The translations under genes and the position numbers were made by a program. DNA of 64,000 bases from Ampelocalamus luodianensis. Its lineage: Eukaryota; Streptophyta; Magnoliopsida; Poales; Poaceae. The notes beneath the pieces are model-generated. The model saw nothing but the letters and a program-made list of their open reading frames with translations, had not been told where the DNA came from and searched no databases. The stretch lies in NCBI GenBank assembly GCA_036346255.1, contig CM070632.1, forward strand, positions 34,064,657-34,128,656. Reading direction: 5' to 3'. Positions 30,351-43,200 of the stretch are shown piece after piece (the stretch's first letter is position 1; each line of letters begins with the position of its first letter).

Positions 30351-33300
30351 ATGCACACTCGGTCGCACCAGACCATCTCGGTCCAGCACTGGCTCGGCGC
30401 TGTGTTTCTTCTTCCCCCATGTGCACCCGAGCAACAGCTCTCTCTCAGCGTCGACGCCCGCAGGAGCTCCTCGCCACGTCGATGCCTTCCCATCCAGTTG
30501 CCCCGACGAACGCGCGCGCCTCCTGCCCTGTCGCTCCCACGCGTCACACGCATGAAGCTGAAGCTGGCGCGTTGTTACTGTGTCGCTGCGCCGCATTGTA
30601 CACGCCGGCCATCCCTTCGCGCCGAGGGCATCGAGGACTCGACTACAAAAGGCCGCCCCGAGCAACCTCTTGCCCCTCTCTGCCTTCTCATTCGTCCAAA
30701 CCTTCTCCACCGAGCGAGATAGCGTGGTAGGCACCCTCTACATTCTCGGGCGCGCTCTCCATTATCGGCCGGCCGCGCCACCATCGCACCGCCGCCGACC
30801 TGAAGGGTTTCCCTCCACGCCGATCGCGTCATTTTGTGTACCAGAAACTCAAGACCATTACCCCTCATCAAATTTTTGTTTTTCTTTCCTAGGAGCTTGC
30901 TAAGATCTCTTCTTCCCCGCACCCGGCCAAAGCCCCCATTATCGCTGCCGCAATCACACCAGTGAGTTCCACCCCACTTCCTTCCTCCCCAAGCGGTTAA
31001 TGGTTCTGCATGTCTCTCAGGTGATCTCGTCCACGCGAAGCTCGCCGAGCCGCCTCACATTCTCACCGCTGAGCCACCAACGACTGTCCCTCCCCTTGTG
31101 ACCACCAGCACCAGTGAGTTACTTAGGCCGTGTATAAGCTCATGTGCACACTAATTAGCTAAGGGCATCCCTAGTTTGCAAATTGCCATTTTAGCCCCAT
31201 GAGCTCCGTCGCTAAACCACGTCGCATCACCGCCACCGGCCGCTGGAGCGCCGCCGATGCCAGTAGGATCGCAAGGTTTGGCGGTTTCCATTCTTGGCCG
31301 TAGCAGGCGCTGCCGTACCCCCTACCGCTGGCGGCGAGCTCGGGAAAATCATCCCTGGGCGAGCTCTGTTCTGTCCGAAAATGGACAAGAACTGTAGCGG
31401 AGTTATTAAGCTAAATCTCTGTTCTTACGTTTAGGAGGGAATTAGTGCCATTGCATTACACTGCCGTGCGGGACCACAAAACAGAAATCAATGTGAGTTA
31501 AAACCTGAGTTGTGCCTTGAGCCTATGACACGTGGGCCCAGCGCCATGTAAAGCAGTAAACCCTGGACCGGTGGACCAAGCATGTGGTAATTGGTCCACG
31601 CACTGTTATGTAGACCAAGGCACTGACAACGAGTTCCACTTGTCAGCATTGAATTTCTTTAGAAAAATTAAATGAAAAATAAAAAGCCAAGGGCCCACCT
31701 GTCATTGACTGAAAGCTTTCGGCTGGAAAAACAAATCAAGAATAAAAAGAAAAGGTGCGGGTCCAACCAGTCAGAGAGACACCCTCTCTCTCTTTTCTTT
31801 TTCCATGGTTTTTCAATCCTTTTCAACTTCAAGCCTTAATAACTTTTGCTAGGAAACTCCAAATGAGTTGATTCTTGTCTCTAAATTTGTGTAAAATAAT
31901 AATCTACCTGATTTTGTAAAAATATTTTAATTTAGTTACTGTTTGAAGTTATTTGCATTATTTAATTGATTTTTGGTACTTTTTGCAATAGACGTTGATT
32001 GCGCAAGCGAAATCTTCGACGACCAACCGATCACATATTCCGAAAAACTTGAGCAAGGAAAGCACCCCCTTTGATCATATTGATCCAAGTATTTTTACTT
32101 AATGTACATTGTTTTGCAAATTCTATTATTGCATGCGTGTATGTTCAATAATAAACTGTTATGTTACCGGTAGTTGTTAATCCTACTTGTTGCATAATTC
32201 ACCTTGATATGTTGATGTCCTTGCTATTGTAATCAATAGGATATGGGTTAGACAGTATATAATGTCATCTGGGAATTTATGAGTGTGAGTTATCGCACAA
32301 CTGCTATTTAGAACGATAGAATTTCTTGAAAGGTTAAAAAAGGACGTTACGAGAAATGTGAATTTGGAAGATTTATGAAAATATCCAGAGGGGTGTGCCT
32401 CTGATATTTTGTATAAAAATAAAATGCAAAACCTAGTTTTGGACGCGGGCGAGTTATATTATATGCTGAAAAAGTGGGAGAGGAGTCTCACTAGTAGATA
32501 GGGGGAGATTCTCGCCCAAATCAATTAAGGACCGAACACCGGTATATTCAACCTAAGCGTAAGCGTACAACCATAGTGCCAGTGTGGGATGGCCTTAGCT
32601 AATTAAGTTGTCCAGATCTAGCCTTGCATCAGGGGTAGGCAGGAGATGTGCGAGCATCGAGTTGTGATTACTGACATAACGACAGATGCCTCACTGAGAC
32701 GGGTGTATCGAGAAGGGTTCCCTACATATCGAGAAGGTACATTCGGATTCAGTGAGGAACAACATTCAACGAGCTAAGTGCAAGGTTAGGGCTAGATGAT
32801 GTAAAGGCTTCGACACATGCTCTAGACTACTTACCTAAGGTGGTGAGCAGTAGCATTGACAGATGCCAAACAAACTAGAGAAGATGTGTACTGTGAGTAA
32901 AGTTATGCACCTCTGCAGAGTGTAAATCTATTATAATAGCCATGCTCGCGGTGATGAGCGTGCTAAATGTAGTATTGTCGGGTATAGACTTGTTTTTCAC
33001 AAAAACTGTCTTACTGGGAAATGAGGGAATGGTTTATGGTTTCTAATTGAGTTAATCGCGATTTATGGTGAACTTGAACTGTTGCTTGGCGAGAAGTGTT
33101 GCGTGTTGTAGTTATTATTGAGGATTCATTCAAATTACTTACTATAGTCCTTTACTTATTTAAAGGGCATTCAAGAATTTGCCATCAGATTTGCATGCGC
33201 ATTTAGCTTTTGTCACTCATGTGAGTATGATATGTGGACCTATGACCCACATGTCATACTCACATACAGTGGCAAAAAAGGAAGCTCACTCTATTGCAGT

Positions 33301-33617
33301 GGTAAAAAGTTAATTATCCCTTATTTAAACTGTTCTTTTAAACTGTCATTGCAAATTACTACTATATGAATATTTCAAATAAATCTTCTTAATGCAAAAT
33401 AACCTATAGCATAGAGCCTTCTCTTCGATTAGCCTTGCATCTATTTAAACTTATGATACACTACAAGTCTTGCTGAGTATACAAGTACTCAATCTTGTTT
33501 ATGTTGTTGCTTAAAGTATGAGGAAGAACCAACGCCAAATGACACTTTCTTTGTGTCCAGAACCGAAGGGTTCGATGACGGGTCTGTCTAGGATTTGCTC
33601 CTTGTCAGTTGCCTTTG
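30351..33617 (+). repeat. middle part of solo LTR 2
   Basis: LTR sequence between the MULE and the CRM-like element. 30351-30920 is GC-rich with overlapping open frames on both strands, matching the leader or promoter zone of such LTRs. No protein motif. 32500-32960 holds the segment conserved among the large LTRs. A long imperfect hairpin lies at 33208-33278. Confidence 0.75.
33208..33278. repeat. imperfect inverted repeat (possible MITE core or hairpin)
   Basis: Arms TTTTGTCACTCATGTGAGTA and TACTCACATACAGTGGCAAA fold around ATGTGGACCTATGACCCACAT. No clear target duplication was found, so a MITE call is not supported. Confidence 0.6.
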
Positions 33618-34483
33618 TGATACGGGGTCGCCCGATCTTCTCGACGTAGGATCAAGATACTCACGTGTCGCCTCTCGAATCGTAGTGATCCTCCGTTGCC
33701 AATGCAAGAACGAACACTCTTTAATTCGCAAGAACACACGCGCCAGACTTCACGACCACTAAGCGAAGCCCTATCGCGCTCCCAATTCCCAGCGGAAAGG
33801 TTGAACGATCTCAATTTGCGAAGAATTCTCAATTTCCCTCAAGAACATGGGTCGACCATGCTTGGAGAAACAAGAACTGAAAACAATCTATTATCTCAAA
33901 AATATCTCCAAAATTCTCGTCCCTCTCTAGAGGACAAAGGCGGCTCCTTAAAGGTGCCCCAACCTCTGCGGCATGGGCGCATGGGCCTTGGGCGGTTTAA
34001 ACCGAGTTGGTGAAACAATTACTACTAGTATTGGTCCAAATTAATGACCCACTAATGACCGACTAAAGAAAACTACATGACCAAAACATGCTCACCAATG
34101 GTTTGGCACGTGAGGCCATGAAGGGCTAGAGGATATCTTGGCCATTGGCCCTTCGGCCGGTACATGTTGTGACTAGAACTTTTGGTTGGTGTTGCTCCTT
34201 GACCGATCTCAAGACTTGGTCCGACTTCTTTTGAGTACATGGATCTCCTCCTAGAGTGCTAGCCGACAGAGTTCTTCTCCATTCTTTGATTCCCTCCTCA
34301 TACCTAATTATGCATAAAATACTAGAATGAGGTAGTATATTGTTCTCATCAATAGAAGGAAGTGCATTAAGAAACAAATTCACCTGTTTATTTAAAAGCT
34401 TGGCTCGTGCTCTAGTCATTGGACATGTTGGTGTTTCATGAACACTTGGAGATATGGTAGTAGTAGTAGGGATGCCCTCATCA
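33618..34483 (-). repeat. 3' LTR of CRM-like element 2
   Basis: Minus-strand LTR from 34483 (TGATGAGGG) to 33618 (GTATCA). The polypurine tract TTTTCAAGAGGGGGAAGA (34501-34484) precedes it. The last ~119 codons of pol are encoded in it, with the stop at 34126. Confidence 0.92.
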
Positions 34484-35658
34484 TCTTCCCCCTCTTGAAA
34501 AGGAGTCGTCCTCGACTCTGTGTCGTCTTGCCCAAAGAATGGTGACAAATCAGCAACATTAAAAGTAGTACTTACGCCATAATCATCTCCCGGAAACTCG
34601 ATCTTGTATGCATTATCATTGATCTTGGCAAGTACTCGAAAAGGGTCATCACCACGGGGCATCAACTTTGATTTACGCTTCTCCGGAAAGCGTTCTTTGC
34701 GAAGGTGTACCCATACTAAGTCACCTGGTTCAAATAGCAATTTCTTTCTAGACTTGTTAGCTTTAGAAGCATAAGCACGTACCTTATTTTCAATTACTTC
34801 TTTAGTCTTTTCGTGGAGCTTTTTCACAAAATCAGCACGCTTCGAAGCCTCCATATTATCACGTTCTTGTAATGGAAGTGGCATCAAATCAAGTGGCGTG
34901 GTCGGTTTGAAGCCATACACCACCTCAAATGGACACAATTGAGTAGTAGAATGCACCGCCCTATTATATGCAAATTCAACATGCGGTAGGCAATCCTCCC
35001 ACTCTTTTAAGTTCTTTTTTATCATTGTTCGCAGCAACATTGAGAGTGTACGGTTCACCACCTCTGTTTGTCCATCGGTTTGTGGGTGACAGGTTGTCGA
35101 AAAGAGTAACTTTGTCCCAAACTTAGCCCACAAAGTCTTCCAGAAATAGCTCATAAATTTCACATCACCATCTGAAACAATGGTGCGAGGCACACCATGC
35201 AATCACACAATTTCCCTGAAAAACAAGTCAGCTACATGCGACGCATCGTCGCTCTTATGACAAGGAATAAAGTGTGTCATCTTAGAAAACCTATCGACAA
35301 CTACAAAAACAGAATCCCTCCCCCTCTTAGTCCTAGGCAGTCCCAAAACAAAGTCCATGCTAATATTTTCCCAAGGAGCACTAGGAACTCGAAGTGGAGT
35401 ATACAAACCATATAGATTAAGTTTTGATTTAGCTTTATGGCATGTGATACATCGTTGAACAAACCTCTCGACGTCACGTCGCATCTTGGGCCAATAGAAG
35501 TGATCGGCCAACATCAGGTATGTTTTCTCTCTCCCAAAATGTCCCATCAATCCACTTGTATGGGATTCCTGTAACAATAACAAACGCACAGACGAACCTG
35601 GAACGCATAGTTTGTTAGCACGAAAGAGAAACCCATCATGAATATGGTATTTATCCCA
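34126..35658 (-). pseudogene. integrase and CR-type tail of CRM-like element 2
   Basis: Same frame as the rest of pol. After a TGA at 35659-35661 it reads RLLLLQESHTSGLMGHFGRE, the HHCC zinc site ending CITCHKAKSKL, then the core: ISMDFVLGLPRTKRG, DRFSKMTHFIPCHKSDD. A TGA at 35203-35205 interrupts FFREIV/LHGVPRTIV, then SDGDVKF and HPQTDGQTEVVNRTLS, so Asp, Asp and Glu are all present. The C-terminal module (LVWVHLRKERFPEKRKSKLM, TFNVADLSPFFGQDD) and PMTRARAKLLNKQ end inside the LTR. The CR-type tail is thought to guide CRM integration to centromeric chromatin (family knowledge). Confidence 0.85.
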
Positions 35659-37260
35659 TCATTTTCCATCTTTGCATTTAGAATATGGTACGAAAAAATC
35701 ATGGTCGGAAGCATATAAATCTTTCAAACTCTCTAATCCAGGTACCTTTACTTCCAACCGAGTGAAAAGTACATTCTTTCTAGACAAAGCATCAGCTACC
35801 ACATTCTCTTTACCCTTCTTGTATTTAACAATGTATGGAAAAGTCTCAATGAATTCAACCCACTTAGCATGTATACGATTTAGTTTAGCTTGACCCTTCA
35901 AGTATTTCAAAGCTTCATGATCAGAATGAATAATAAATTCTTTAGGCCAAAGATAATGTTGCCAAGTCTCTAAAGCACGCACAAGAGCATATAATTATTT
36001 GTCATAAACAGGATAATTCAATTGTGCTCCGTTAAGTTTCTCACTAAAGTATACGACTGGTTTTTGGCCTTGCATCAAAACACCACCAATACCTATTCCA
36101 CTAGCATCACATTCAATCTCAAAAGTTTTAGTGAAATCAGGTAAAACAAGCAAATGAGTTTCAGTCAAACATTTCTTTAGTTCAGCAAAAGCTTTATCTT
36201 GTGATGCTCCCCATTCAAAAACAACTCCCTTTTTAGTTAATTCATTTAATGGGGCAGTAATGGTGCTGAAATCTTTCACAAAACGACGGTAAAACCCAGC
36301 AAGCCCATGAAAGTTACGAATTTGACTAACATTGACAGGAGTAGGCCAATTTCGAATAGCTTCAACTTTAGAGTTATCTATTTCAATTCCATGAGCTGAA
36401 ACAACATAGCCTAAGAACACCACTTTGTTTGTGCAGAAAGTACACTTCTCAAGATTAGCATACAATTGTTCAGTTCTTAGCACTTCTAGCACTTGGCTAA
36501 CGTGTTCAACATGTTCTTCCAATGAGCGGCTATATATCAAAATATCATCAAAATAGACTACCACAAATTTACCAATGAAGTGTCGCAAAACATAGTTCAT
36601 TAAACGCATGAATGTACTAGGAGCATTAGATAAACCAAAAGGCATCACTAACCATTCATACAAACCAAATTTCGTTTTAAAAGCAGTTTTCCATTCATCA
36701 CCATGTTTCATTCGTATTTGATGATATCCACTACGCAAATCAATCTTAGAAAAGATAGTAGAGCCACTCAATTCATCAAGCATATCATCTAACCTAGGAA
36801 TAGGATGCCGATAACGAATGGTAATATTGTTGATAGCTCTACAGTCTACGTACATTCTCCATGTACCATCTTTCTTAGGAACAAGAATGACAGGGACGAC
36901 ACAAGGACTAAGACTTTCACGTACATACCCTTTTTCCATGAGCGTCTGCACTTGCCGCTGAATTTCTTTTGTCTCCTCTGGGTTTGTGCGGTACGGCGGC
37001 CGGTTGGGAAGTGGAGCCCCCGGTACTAAGTCAATTTGATGTTCAATGCCTCGAATAGGCGGTAGACCAGCGGGTACTTCCTCTGGAAAGATATCCTCAT
37101 AAGCCTGCAAAACTTGAGAAACCACGCTAGGAAGAGAGGTTAAATCATTAGTAGAAAGCAAAACATCTTTGTATAGCAATACAAAGTGCATCAAAGTGGG
37201 ATCATCTCTCATCTCTCTCAAATCAGATTTAGTGGCTATCATGACTAACTTTTTCTCTCC
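35659..37260 (-). pseudogene. reverse transcriptase and RNase H of CRM-like element 2
   Basis: 37242-35995 is open. Protease-RT linker, then VPAGLPPIRGIEHQIDLVPG, VPVILVPKKDGTWRMYVD, SKIDLRSGYHQIRMK (first catalytic Asp), MPFGLSNAPSTFMRLMN, and VVYFDDILIYS with the YFDD box at 36544-36555. LGYVVSAHGIEIDNSKVEAI, GLAGFYRRFVKDFSTI and RNase H start FEIECDASGIGIGGVLMQG follow. A TAA at 35995-35997 stands where relatives have Glu (DKELYALV). RNase H resumes as RALETWQHYLWPKEFIIHSD and ends at the TGA at 35659-35661. All motifs look sound apart from the stops. Confidence 0.9.
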
Positions 37261-38640
37261 TCATTCTTTCTTTTTCCGTTCGATTTGTAGCTTGTGGCTC
37301 TCACTCACCTTTTGTGGAATCACACTCTTTTGCTCCTTCCCTCTCTCATTGTCTACTTTCATCTCAATCTTTTGCATGTTACCAATCACAATTTGAGAAG
37401 GAGTTAAAGGTCGCAAAGTTATTTCTTTGTTATTCCATGTGAACTTATATTGATTTGTTCTACCATCATGAATCACAGATCTATCATATTGCCATGGTCT
37501 TCCTAAAAGTAAGTGGCATACATCCATGGAAACAACATCACACTCCACAGTATCTCGATAATTCCCAATCTGAAAACTAACATCAACAGTGTATCCAACC
37601 TTCATAGAACCATCATTATTCAACCATTGAATTTGATATGGATGTGGATGTTTCTTGTATTTCAACCCAAGTTTAGTGCAAAGTTCTTTACTAGCTAAAT
37701 TGTGACAACTTCCACCATCAATAATAACTTTGCAACACTTACCATCTGTACTCACCTGAGCTCTTGTTTGAAAAAGATTACAATGCTGCTCATGAGTGGG
37801 TTTTGATTGCACACTCAACACCGTCGGTGTACATACAAGGATAGGACCAGCCTCGGGGTCACAAAAACCATCCTCGTGAGCCTCCCTCTCATGTCCTTCC
37901 TCATGTACATCTCCAAATCTTTCAAAATCAGCAAGGGCCTCACCTTCCTCCTCGCTAGTAGAGTCATACTCTCCATTCTCTAATAGCAACATAACCTTGT
38001 AATTTGGACAATCTTTTTGCATATGACCTCGTCCAAGGCATTTGAAACACTGGATGACACTACTTCTTACTGTAGAACCCACTGAAGACGAGCTAGAAGG
38101 TGTTGGACCTTTCTTGGCAATGGGTGTTGTTGTATTTTTCCCGCTTGGTGCAGCACTGGTATTAGGAGCAAAACTTCCACTAGATGGATTAGTTTTAAAA
38201 GAATTGAAACGAGATGTGGGTGTATATGATGATGTCCTTGTTGCTCTCATATCTTGTTGTAGTTGCCTTTCAGCCTTGGTTGCTTGATGCACTAACTCTA
38301 CCATGTTGTTGTAGGGCTGAAATTCGGTGATGCGCTTGATGGGAGGGTGCAAACCAGTAAGGAAACGAGCCATTGTTTGTTCTTCTTGCTCAAATATATT
38401 AGCTCGAATCATGGCCATCTCCATCTCTTTATAATACTCTTCCACCGTTAGAGTGTCTTGCTTCATTTGCTGCAATTTATCAAATAAATCACGTTTGTAA
38501 TGTTTAGGAACAAACCTCGCTCTCATGTGATACTTCATCTCTTCCCATGTCGTGATAGGAGGTTCATTGTACTCTCTCCTTTGATTTTGAACTTGTTCCC
38601 ACCATATGAGCGCATACTTGTCAAATTCAAGTGCAGCCAT
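37261..38640 (-). pseudogene. gag and protease of CRM-like element 2, N-terminus missing
   Basis: First ATG at 38640: MAALEFDKYALIWWEQVQNQ, which in relatives is the interior of the gag domain, so perhaps 100 or more N-terminal residues are missing. TWEEMKYHMRARFVPKHYKR and MARFLTGLHPPIKRI follow. The CCHC knuckle CFKCLGRGHMQKDC is at about 38014-38056. Protease active site VIIDGGSCHNLASKELC near 37700-37735, then CHLLLGRPWQYDRSVIHDGR. The frame ends at TGA 37261-37263 and would otherwise read on into RT. The 38641-38946 leader is non-coding with T-rich runs. Confidence 0.85.
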
Positions 38641-38948
38641 GTGTATTTTCTTTTCTTTTTTACTTCACAACCACGATTTTTTTTAACTTGTGGCTTGTCT
38701 TTTGTCTTTCTTTCTTTTTTTTTGATTTGATTGGAAACAAAGATTAAGTAACGCAAAGAACACTACGATCAGCACTAAACAAAAATTCTAATGAATTAAA
38801 ACCTAACTAAACTCACAGGAAACAACATATGCAAAAACTAGGGCTTGGAATTTTTGTGTTGCAATTTTCGGTTTATGGACTCTAGGTATTAAGAACAACA
38901 AATAAAATCAATCTAAACTAAGGATAAGTAATCCTACCGAGTCAACCG

Positions 38949-38961
38949 CGCTCTGATACCA
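38949..38961 (-). other. tRNA-Met primer binding site of CRM-like element 2
   Basis: TGGTATCAGAGCG on the minus strand, three bases from the 5' LTR end at 38965. Complementary to initiator tRNA-Met. Confidence 0.9.
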
Positions 38962-38964
38962 AGA

Positions 38965-39831
38965 TGATACGGGGTCGCCCGATCTTCTCGACGTAGGATC
39001 AAGATACTCACGTGTCGTCTGTCGAATCGTAGTGATCCTCCGTTGCCAATGCAAGAACGAACACTCTTTAATTCGCAAGAACACACGCGCCAGACTTCAC
39101 GACCACTAAGCGAAGCCCTATCGCGCTCCCAATTCCTAGCGGAAAGGTTGAACGATCTCAATTTGCGAAGAATTCTCAATTTCCCTCAAGAACATGGGTC
39201 GACCATGCTTGGAGAAACAAGAACTGAAAACAATCTATTATCTCAAAAATATCTCCAAAATTCTCGTCCCCTCTAGAGGACAAAGTGGCTCCTTAAAGGT
39301 GCCCCAACCTCTACGTTGGCATGGACGCATGGGCCTTGGGCAGTTTAAACGAGTTGGTGGAAACAATTACTACTAGTATTGGTCCAAATTAATGACCCAC
39401 TAATGACCGACTAAAGAAAACTACATGACCAAAACATGCTCACCAATGGTTTGGCACGTAGGCCATGAAGGGCTAGAGGATATCTTGGCCATTGGCCCTT
39501 CACGGCAGTACATGTTGTGACTAGAACTTTTGGTTGGTGTTGCTCCTTGGGTGATCTCAAGACTTGGTCGACTTCTTTTGAGTACATGGATCTCCTCCTA
39601 GAGTGCTAGCCGACAGGAGTTCTTCTCCATTCTTTGATTCCCTCCTCATACCTAATTATGCATAAAATACTAGAATGAGGTAGTATATTGTTCTCATCAA
39701 TAGAAGGAAGTGCATTAAGAAACAAATTCACCTGTTTATTTAAAAGCTTGGCTCGTGCTCTAGTCATTGGACCTGTTGGTGTTTCATGAACACTTGGAGA
39801 TATGGTAGTAGTAGTAGGGATGCCCTCATCA
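38965..39831 (-). repeat. 5' LTR of CRM-like element 2
   Basis: Partner of 33618-34483. Differences include a few small indels (for example CTCTCTAGAGG against CCTCTAGAGG) and base changes. The frame 39606-39854 on the minus strand is the LTR copy of the CR-type tail, and its first codons run into the target site. Confidence 0.92.
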
Positions 39832-40113
39832 CTTTGGGTTATGGTTGGGCACACTACTGGAATCTGATACTTCCATCAGTTTTACTTCCACTGCTCCCTT
39901 TTGTTACTCTGTTTAATATTTGACCAATAGGCCTTTGTAATGTAATAACTGTACCTCTTAAGTTAAGTACCCCCTTTGCTTTACTTTTACATGTGTATGT
40001 ATAGATGTGTATGCCAAATGTTGTGAATGCGTGTACTAGCCACTAATCATGGGACTAGTACAGTACACACATAAGGTCTTCGGGTATTCCACGCCCAGGG
40101 GTCTGACACATAC

Positions 40114-40245
40114 CACCTCGTAAACCCATCTACTATCGTTGAATACTAATCGATCTTATCGACCAGTGCCTAGATCGTTCCATCCACATGAACCGATCCA
40201 GATTACCAAATCCGACAAGTGTATGCAACCGATCTAGATCAAAAA
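40114..40245. other. short flank between solo LTR 2 and the next LTR
   Basis: 132 bases with repeated CGATC phrases. It should be contiguous with 22311 and leftwards before solo LTR 2 inserted. No gene. Confidence 0.4.
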
Positions 40246-43200
40246 TGTGGGGACCCCGGTAATTATCTCCATAAGACCGAGATTAAACAAGATCTTAGGG
40301 ACATAATCATGGGTCTCCGGTAAATGAATTCCAATTTAACTCTATCCAAGTGAGAGGCTTAACGAATACTAGAGCCTCAACGATCATGCGCGTTGCTCCT
40401 TTGCGGCGCTACATGATTGTTGATTCTCTTCGATCCAAGCACTACACTTAGTGAGTTAAATGGGAATGCATCAACAACGAGTATGACTTATATTGGCTCC
40501 CAAGATCAACGACCAATATACTCATACCCTCATCCAACGTTGATTACATCCATACAACGCATACAACAAGAGATTAAAAGACATCTTGCATAATAGTTAA
40601 GGTCTCGACTTATTACAAGCGGCCGACCGGCCAAATTCAAGTAAAGTATCAAGTAGCGTGAGTAAATAGATAAAGCAAAGACCAGCATTGGTATGCCCAT
40701 CACCCATCGACAACCGATCGGGGTTAAATGGCAACACACTACTCATTAGTGTCACCCAAGTCAACACTAGCGAGATCGTCATAGTCATAACCTTCCTCAC
40801 CTGAAAAGGCCAGCAAACATCTGGCTGAGTACAAGTGTACTCGCAAGTCTTACACAAATAAAAATAGTTATGCATAAGGGTCATTCAAAGGATGGCTCAT
40901 ATTGGTTTAGTTTTGCGAAAGAGACGCAACAATTAACATCCTACACATACTAGTTTTCATGTGCCCATTTAAAAATCAGATTTGAAGTAGAAGTAAAACA
41001 TGTAGTAAAGCATTTCAGTGTTAAACAATTGAATCATACAAAGACCAAAGTGGCAGCCCACCTTGATGTACTAAACACATGAACATCCCGTTCATGACGA
41101 ATACCAAGTTCAACCACAATTTTAATTAAAAGTCTAACAATAGTAACTCCCGAACTCAAGCGGTTGTCCATAACCGTGGACACGGCTATTCGAATAGATT
41201 GATACCTGCGGGTGTACTACTTTACCCACACGACTTGATTAGCCCGTAAGCCTCCGAGAGCATCCGAAATAGCACACTTCCTATGGTATGCGGCGGGTAA
41301 ATCAAGATATAGTCATTTTCAAAGAAGAAAGCCCTATTGGGCTAAGTTCCCCTGTGAGATGGTTCCTTGCCTAGTACAAGCGTCGATAGCACTTGCTAGG
41401 GGCTCACAAGTTATATTGGAAATCCGATGCAATCAAAACCAAAAGAATTGGTGCTCCTTGCACACTATAAAGGATTACATCGGCTCCTCAAAGAACATAG
41501 GATTTCACGGTCGCTATGCCCCTTACACCACCAAGGACTTAACACAATAAAACCCTCCCCCTACTTAACCATACGGCTCCCAACCCGTGTGGCGGCACGA
41601 GTGTACTTGAATTAACGACGTTACCAAGTTCGGTCCTCAATTGTCCGCACAAGTCCTTCCACTTACCCAATGCTCGTGCACAAAGCACCATCACTAACCA
41701 ACACTTGTCCGGACCAAATTTCATTTAAAAATGACAAAGTTTAACTCATAGAACAGCTACAAAGATCTTAAGTAAAACATATGGTAAGAGTTGTGTGTAT
41801 CCCAAAACCGCAAGGGTTATTCCGACGATCGAACTCATCGTATCTAGACTTGCATGGCTAAGCAATTCTATAACCCATAATTCACACATCCTATCTTAAG
41901 CATATAGGGTTGGCATAATTCAAGATTAACCTCAAGCATAGGACATAACTAAACTACACATCACAAAAATATTGACATAATCAAAATAGCATGCAAGCAA
42001 TTATCATTGCACTATCTTAACCAAAGCGGGATCAAATATGATGCAAAAGAAAGTTCAAATGATGCTTGCCTTGCTGGTACGATGCTGCTCACTCTCGGTA
42101 GCGTAAGTGTCGATATCAATATGCTCGGGATCTATATAATTATAACATCAAATAAATACCGAGAAAACAACACAAAACCAAAATGCTCAAAAATGCATGA
42201 TTTTTCTACAGAGTTAGGTCATGATTTTAAATGATTTTTTGTGAAAGAATTATTTCACTTTGATTTAGCATGTGGAAGTTATAATGGTTTGAATTTCAGA
42301 TTTCAATAAGTCGTCATTATATAATTTAATTATGAAGTGAAATTTTGTAGAACAGTGGCGGGGTAAAGGATTACATAGGTAAATAGGTAATATTAATACA
42401 AGTTCATAATAGTTGAGTTTGTCCCATTTGGAGTTCTTATGATTTAGTTATTGATTTTCAAAGTTATCAGCCTTTTATAGTATAAAAATAATGGAGTTAA
42501 GGAGTATATTCTCTCAAAATAGTTTCTGTGACAGAGGTAACATGGAGACCATTTTTAGAATTAAGTTCACTGAAAATGAAAATTATCAAAAGTGGTCTCA
42601 CTGTTTTTGGAGCTTCCAATAATTACTTATGCATTTTTGAAGTTATCAGTCATTTTTCTATTGTACAAATAATGGTTTTAATGGATCAATCTCCAATTAA
42701 TACTCTCTGTTACAGAGACAAGTTTGAAACTAATTTTAATATAAAGTTTACTAAAAGTGAAAGTTTCCAGAAGTGGTTTCATGTGATTTGGAGTTATTAA
42801 GAAATAGTTATGCATTTTAGAAGTTAATACCAATTTTCAGTGTACCAGTAAATGGTTTTTGGATTTTATAATTCATTTGCTACTTCCCTCACCGAGCACC
42901 ACGCTAGCCGCAGTCACTGACTAGCGGGCCCAGTGAATAGCGCACTTTCTTTTTAACTCAGACTTTTTAATTTGAGCGCTGACATGTGGGTCCCACTGTC
43001 AGCGGCACGGTCCACGGGACTGGTTCCACGCGCACAAGCGCACGGCGCACGGCACTTACGCCGCTGGTCCCACATGTCAGCCACTGAGGCTTTAAACTCA
43101 AATCCCTGTTTTCTGTGTGTGGAGCCCGCATGTAAGTGAGACATTAGCGTCGCTAAGACAGGGATTAAATGCTAATGATTATCATTTATTCCTAATCATT

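Larger units (their letters stand above)
33618..39831 (-). mobile_element. CRM-like Ty3/gypsy element 2, complete (6214 bp)
   Basis: Both LTRs, primer site, gag-pol and polypurine tract are present, flanked by CTTTG (33613-33617, 39832-39836). On the minus strand the LTR starts TGATGAGGGCATCCC and ends CCCGTATCA. Pol runs into the 3' LTR with a TRARAKLLN tail, as in CRM elements. The two LTRs (866 and 867 bases) differ at roughly 20 positions by eye, so insertion is recent relative to its neighbours. It interrupts solo LTR 2. Four nonsense codons in one otherwise continuous frame make it defective. Confidence 0.92.
22317..40108 (+). mobile_element. solo LTR 2, gypsy (about 4076 bp), carrying a MULE and a CRM-like element
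   Basis: Starts TGTAACATCCTGAG and ends GGGGTCTGACA, flanked by CATAC (22312-22316 and 40109-40113). Its own sequence is 22317-22853, 30351-33617 and 39837-40108. The pieces join cleanly when the two insertions and one copy of each target duplication are removed. The conserved LTR middle (ATTAAGGACCGAACACC near 32520; GTAAAGTTATGCACC near 32900) and 3' end (TAGCCACTAATCATGGGACTAG) match the LTR copies at 51060-53041, which supports the reading. No internal region remains. Confidence 0.9.

Noticed and set aside
30345..30922. Several 100-130 codon frames on both strands
   Set aside because: GC-rich part of solo LTR 2 beside the MULE target site. No domain, and frames overlap in all directions.
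33208..33278. Inverted repeat considered as a MITE
   Set aside because: No target duplication or recognisable terminal sequence, so only the hairpin is reported.
22317..40108. Reading solo LTR 2 as a full retrotransposon with internal genes
   Set aside because: All coding sequence inside belongs to the MULE or the CRM-like element, each with its own target duplication. What remains is one LTR.
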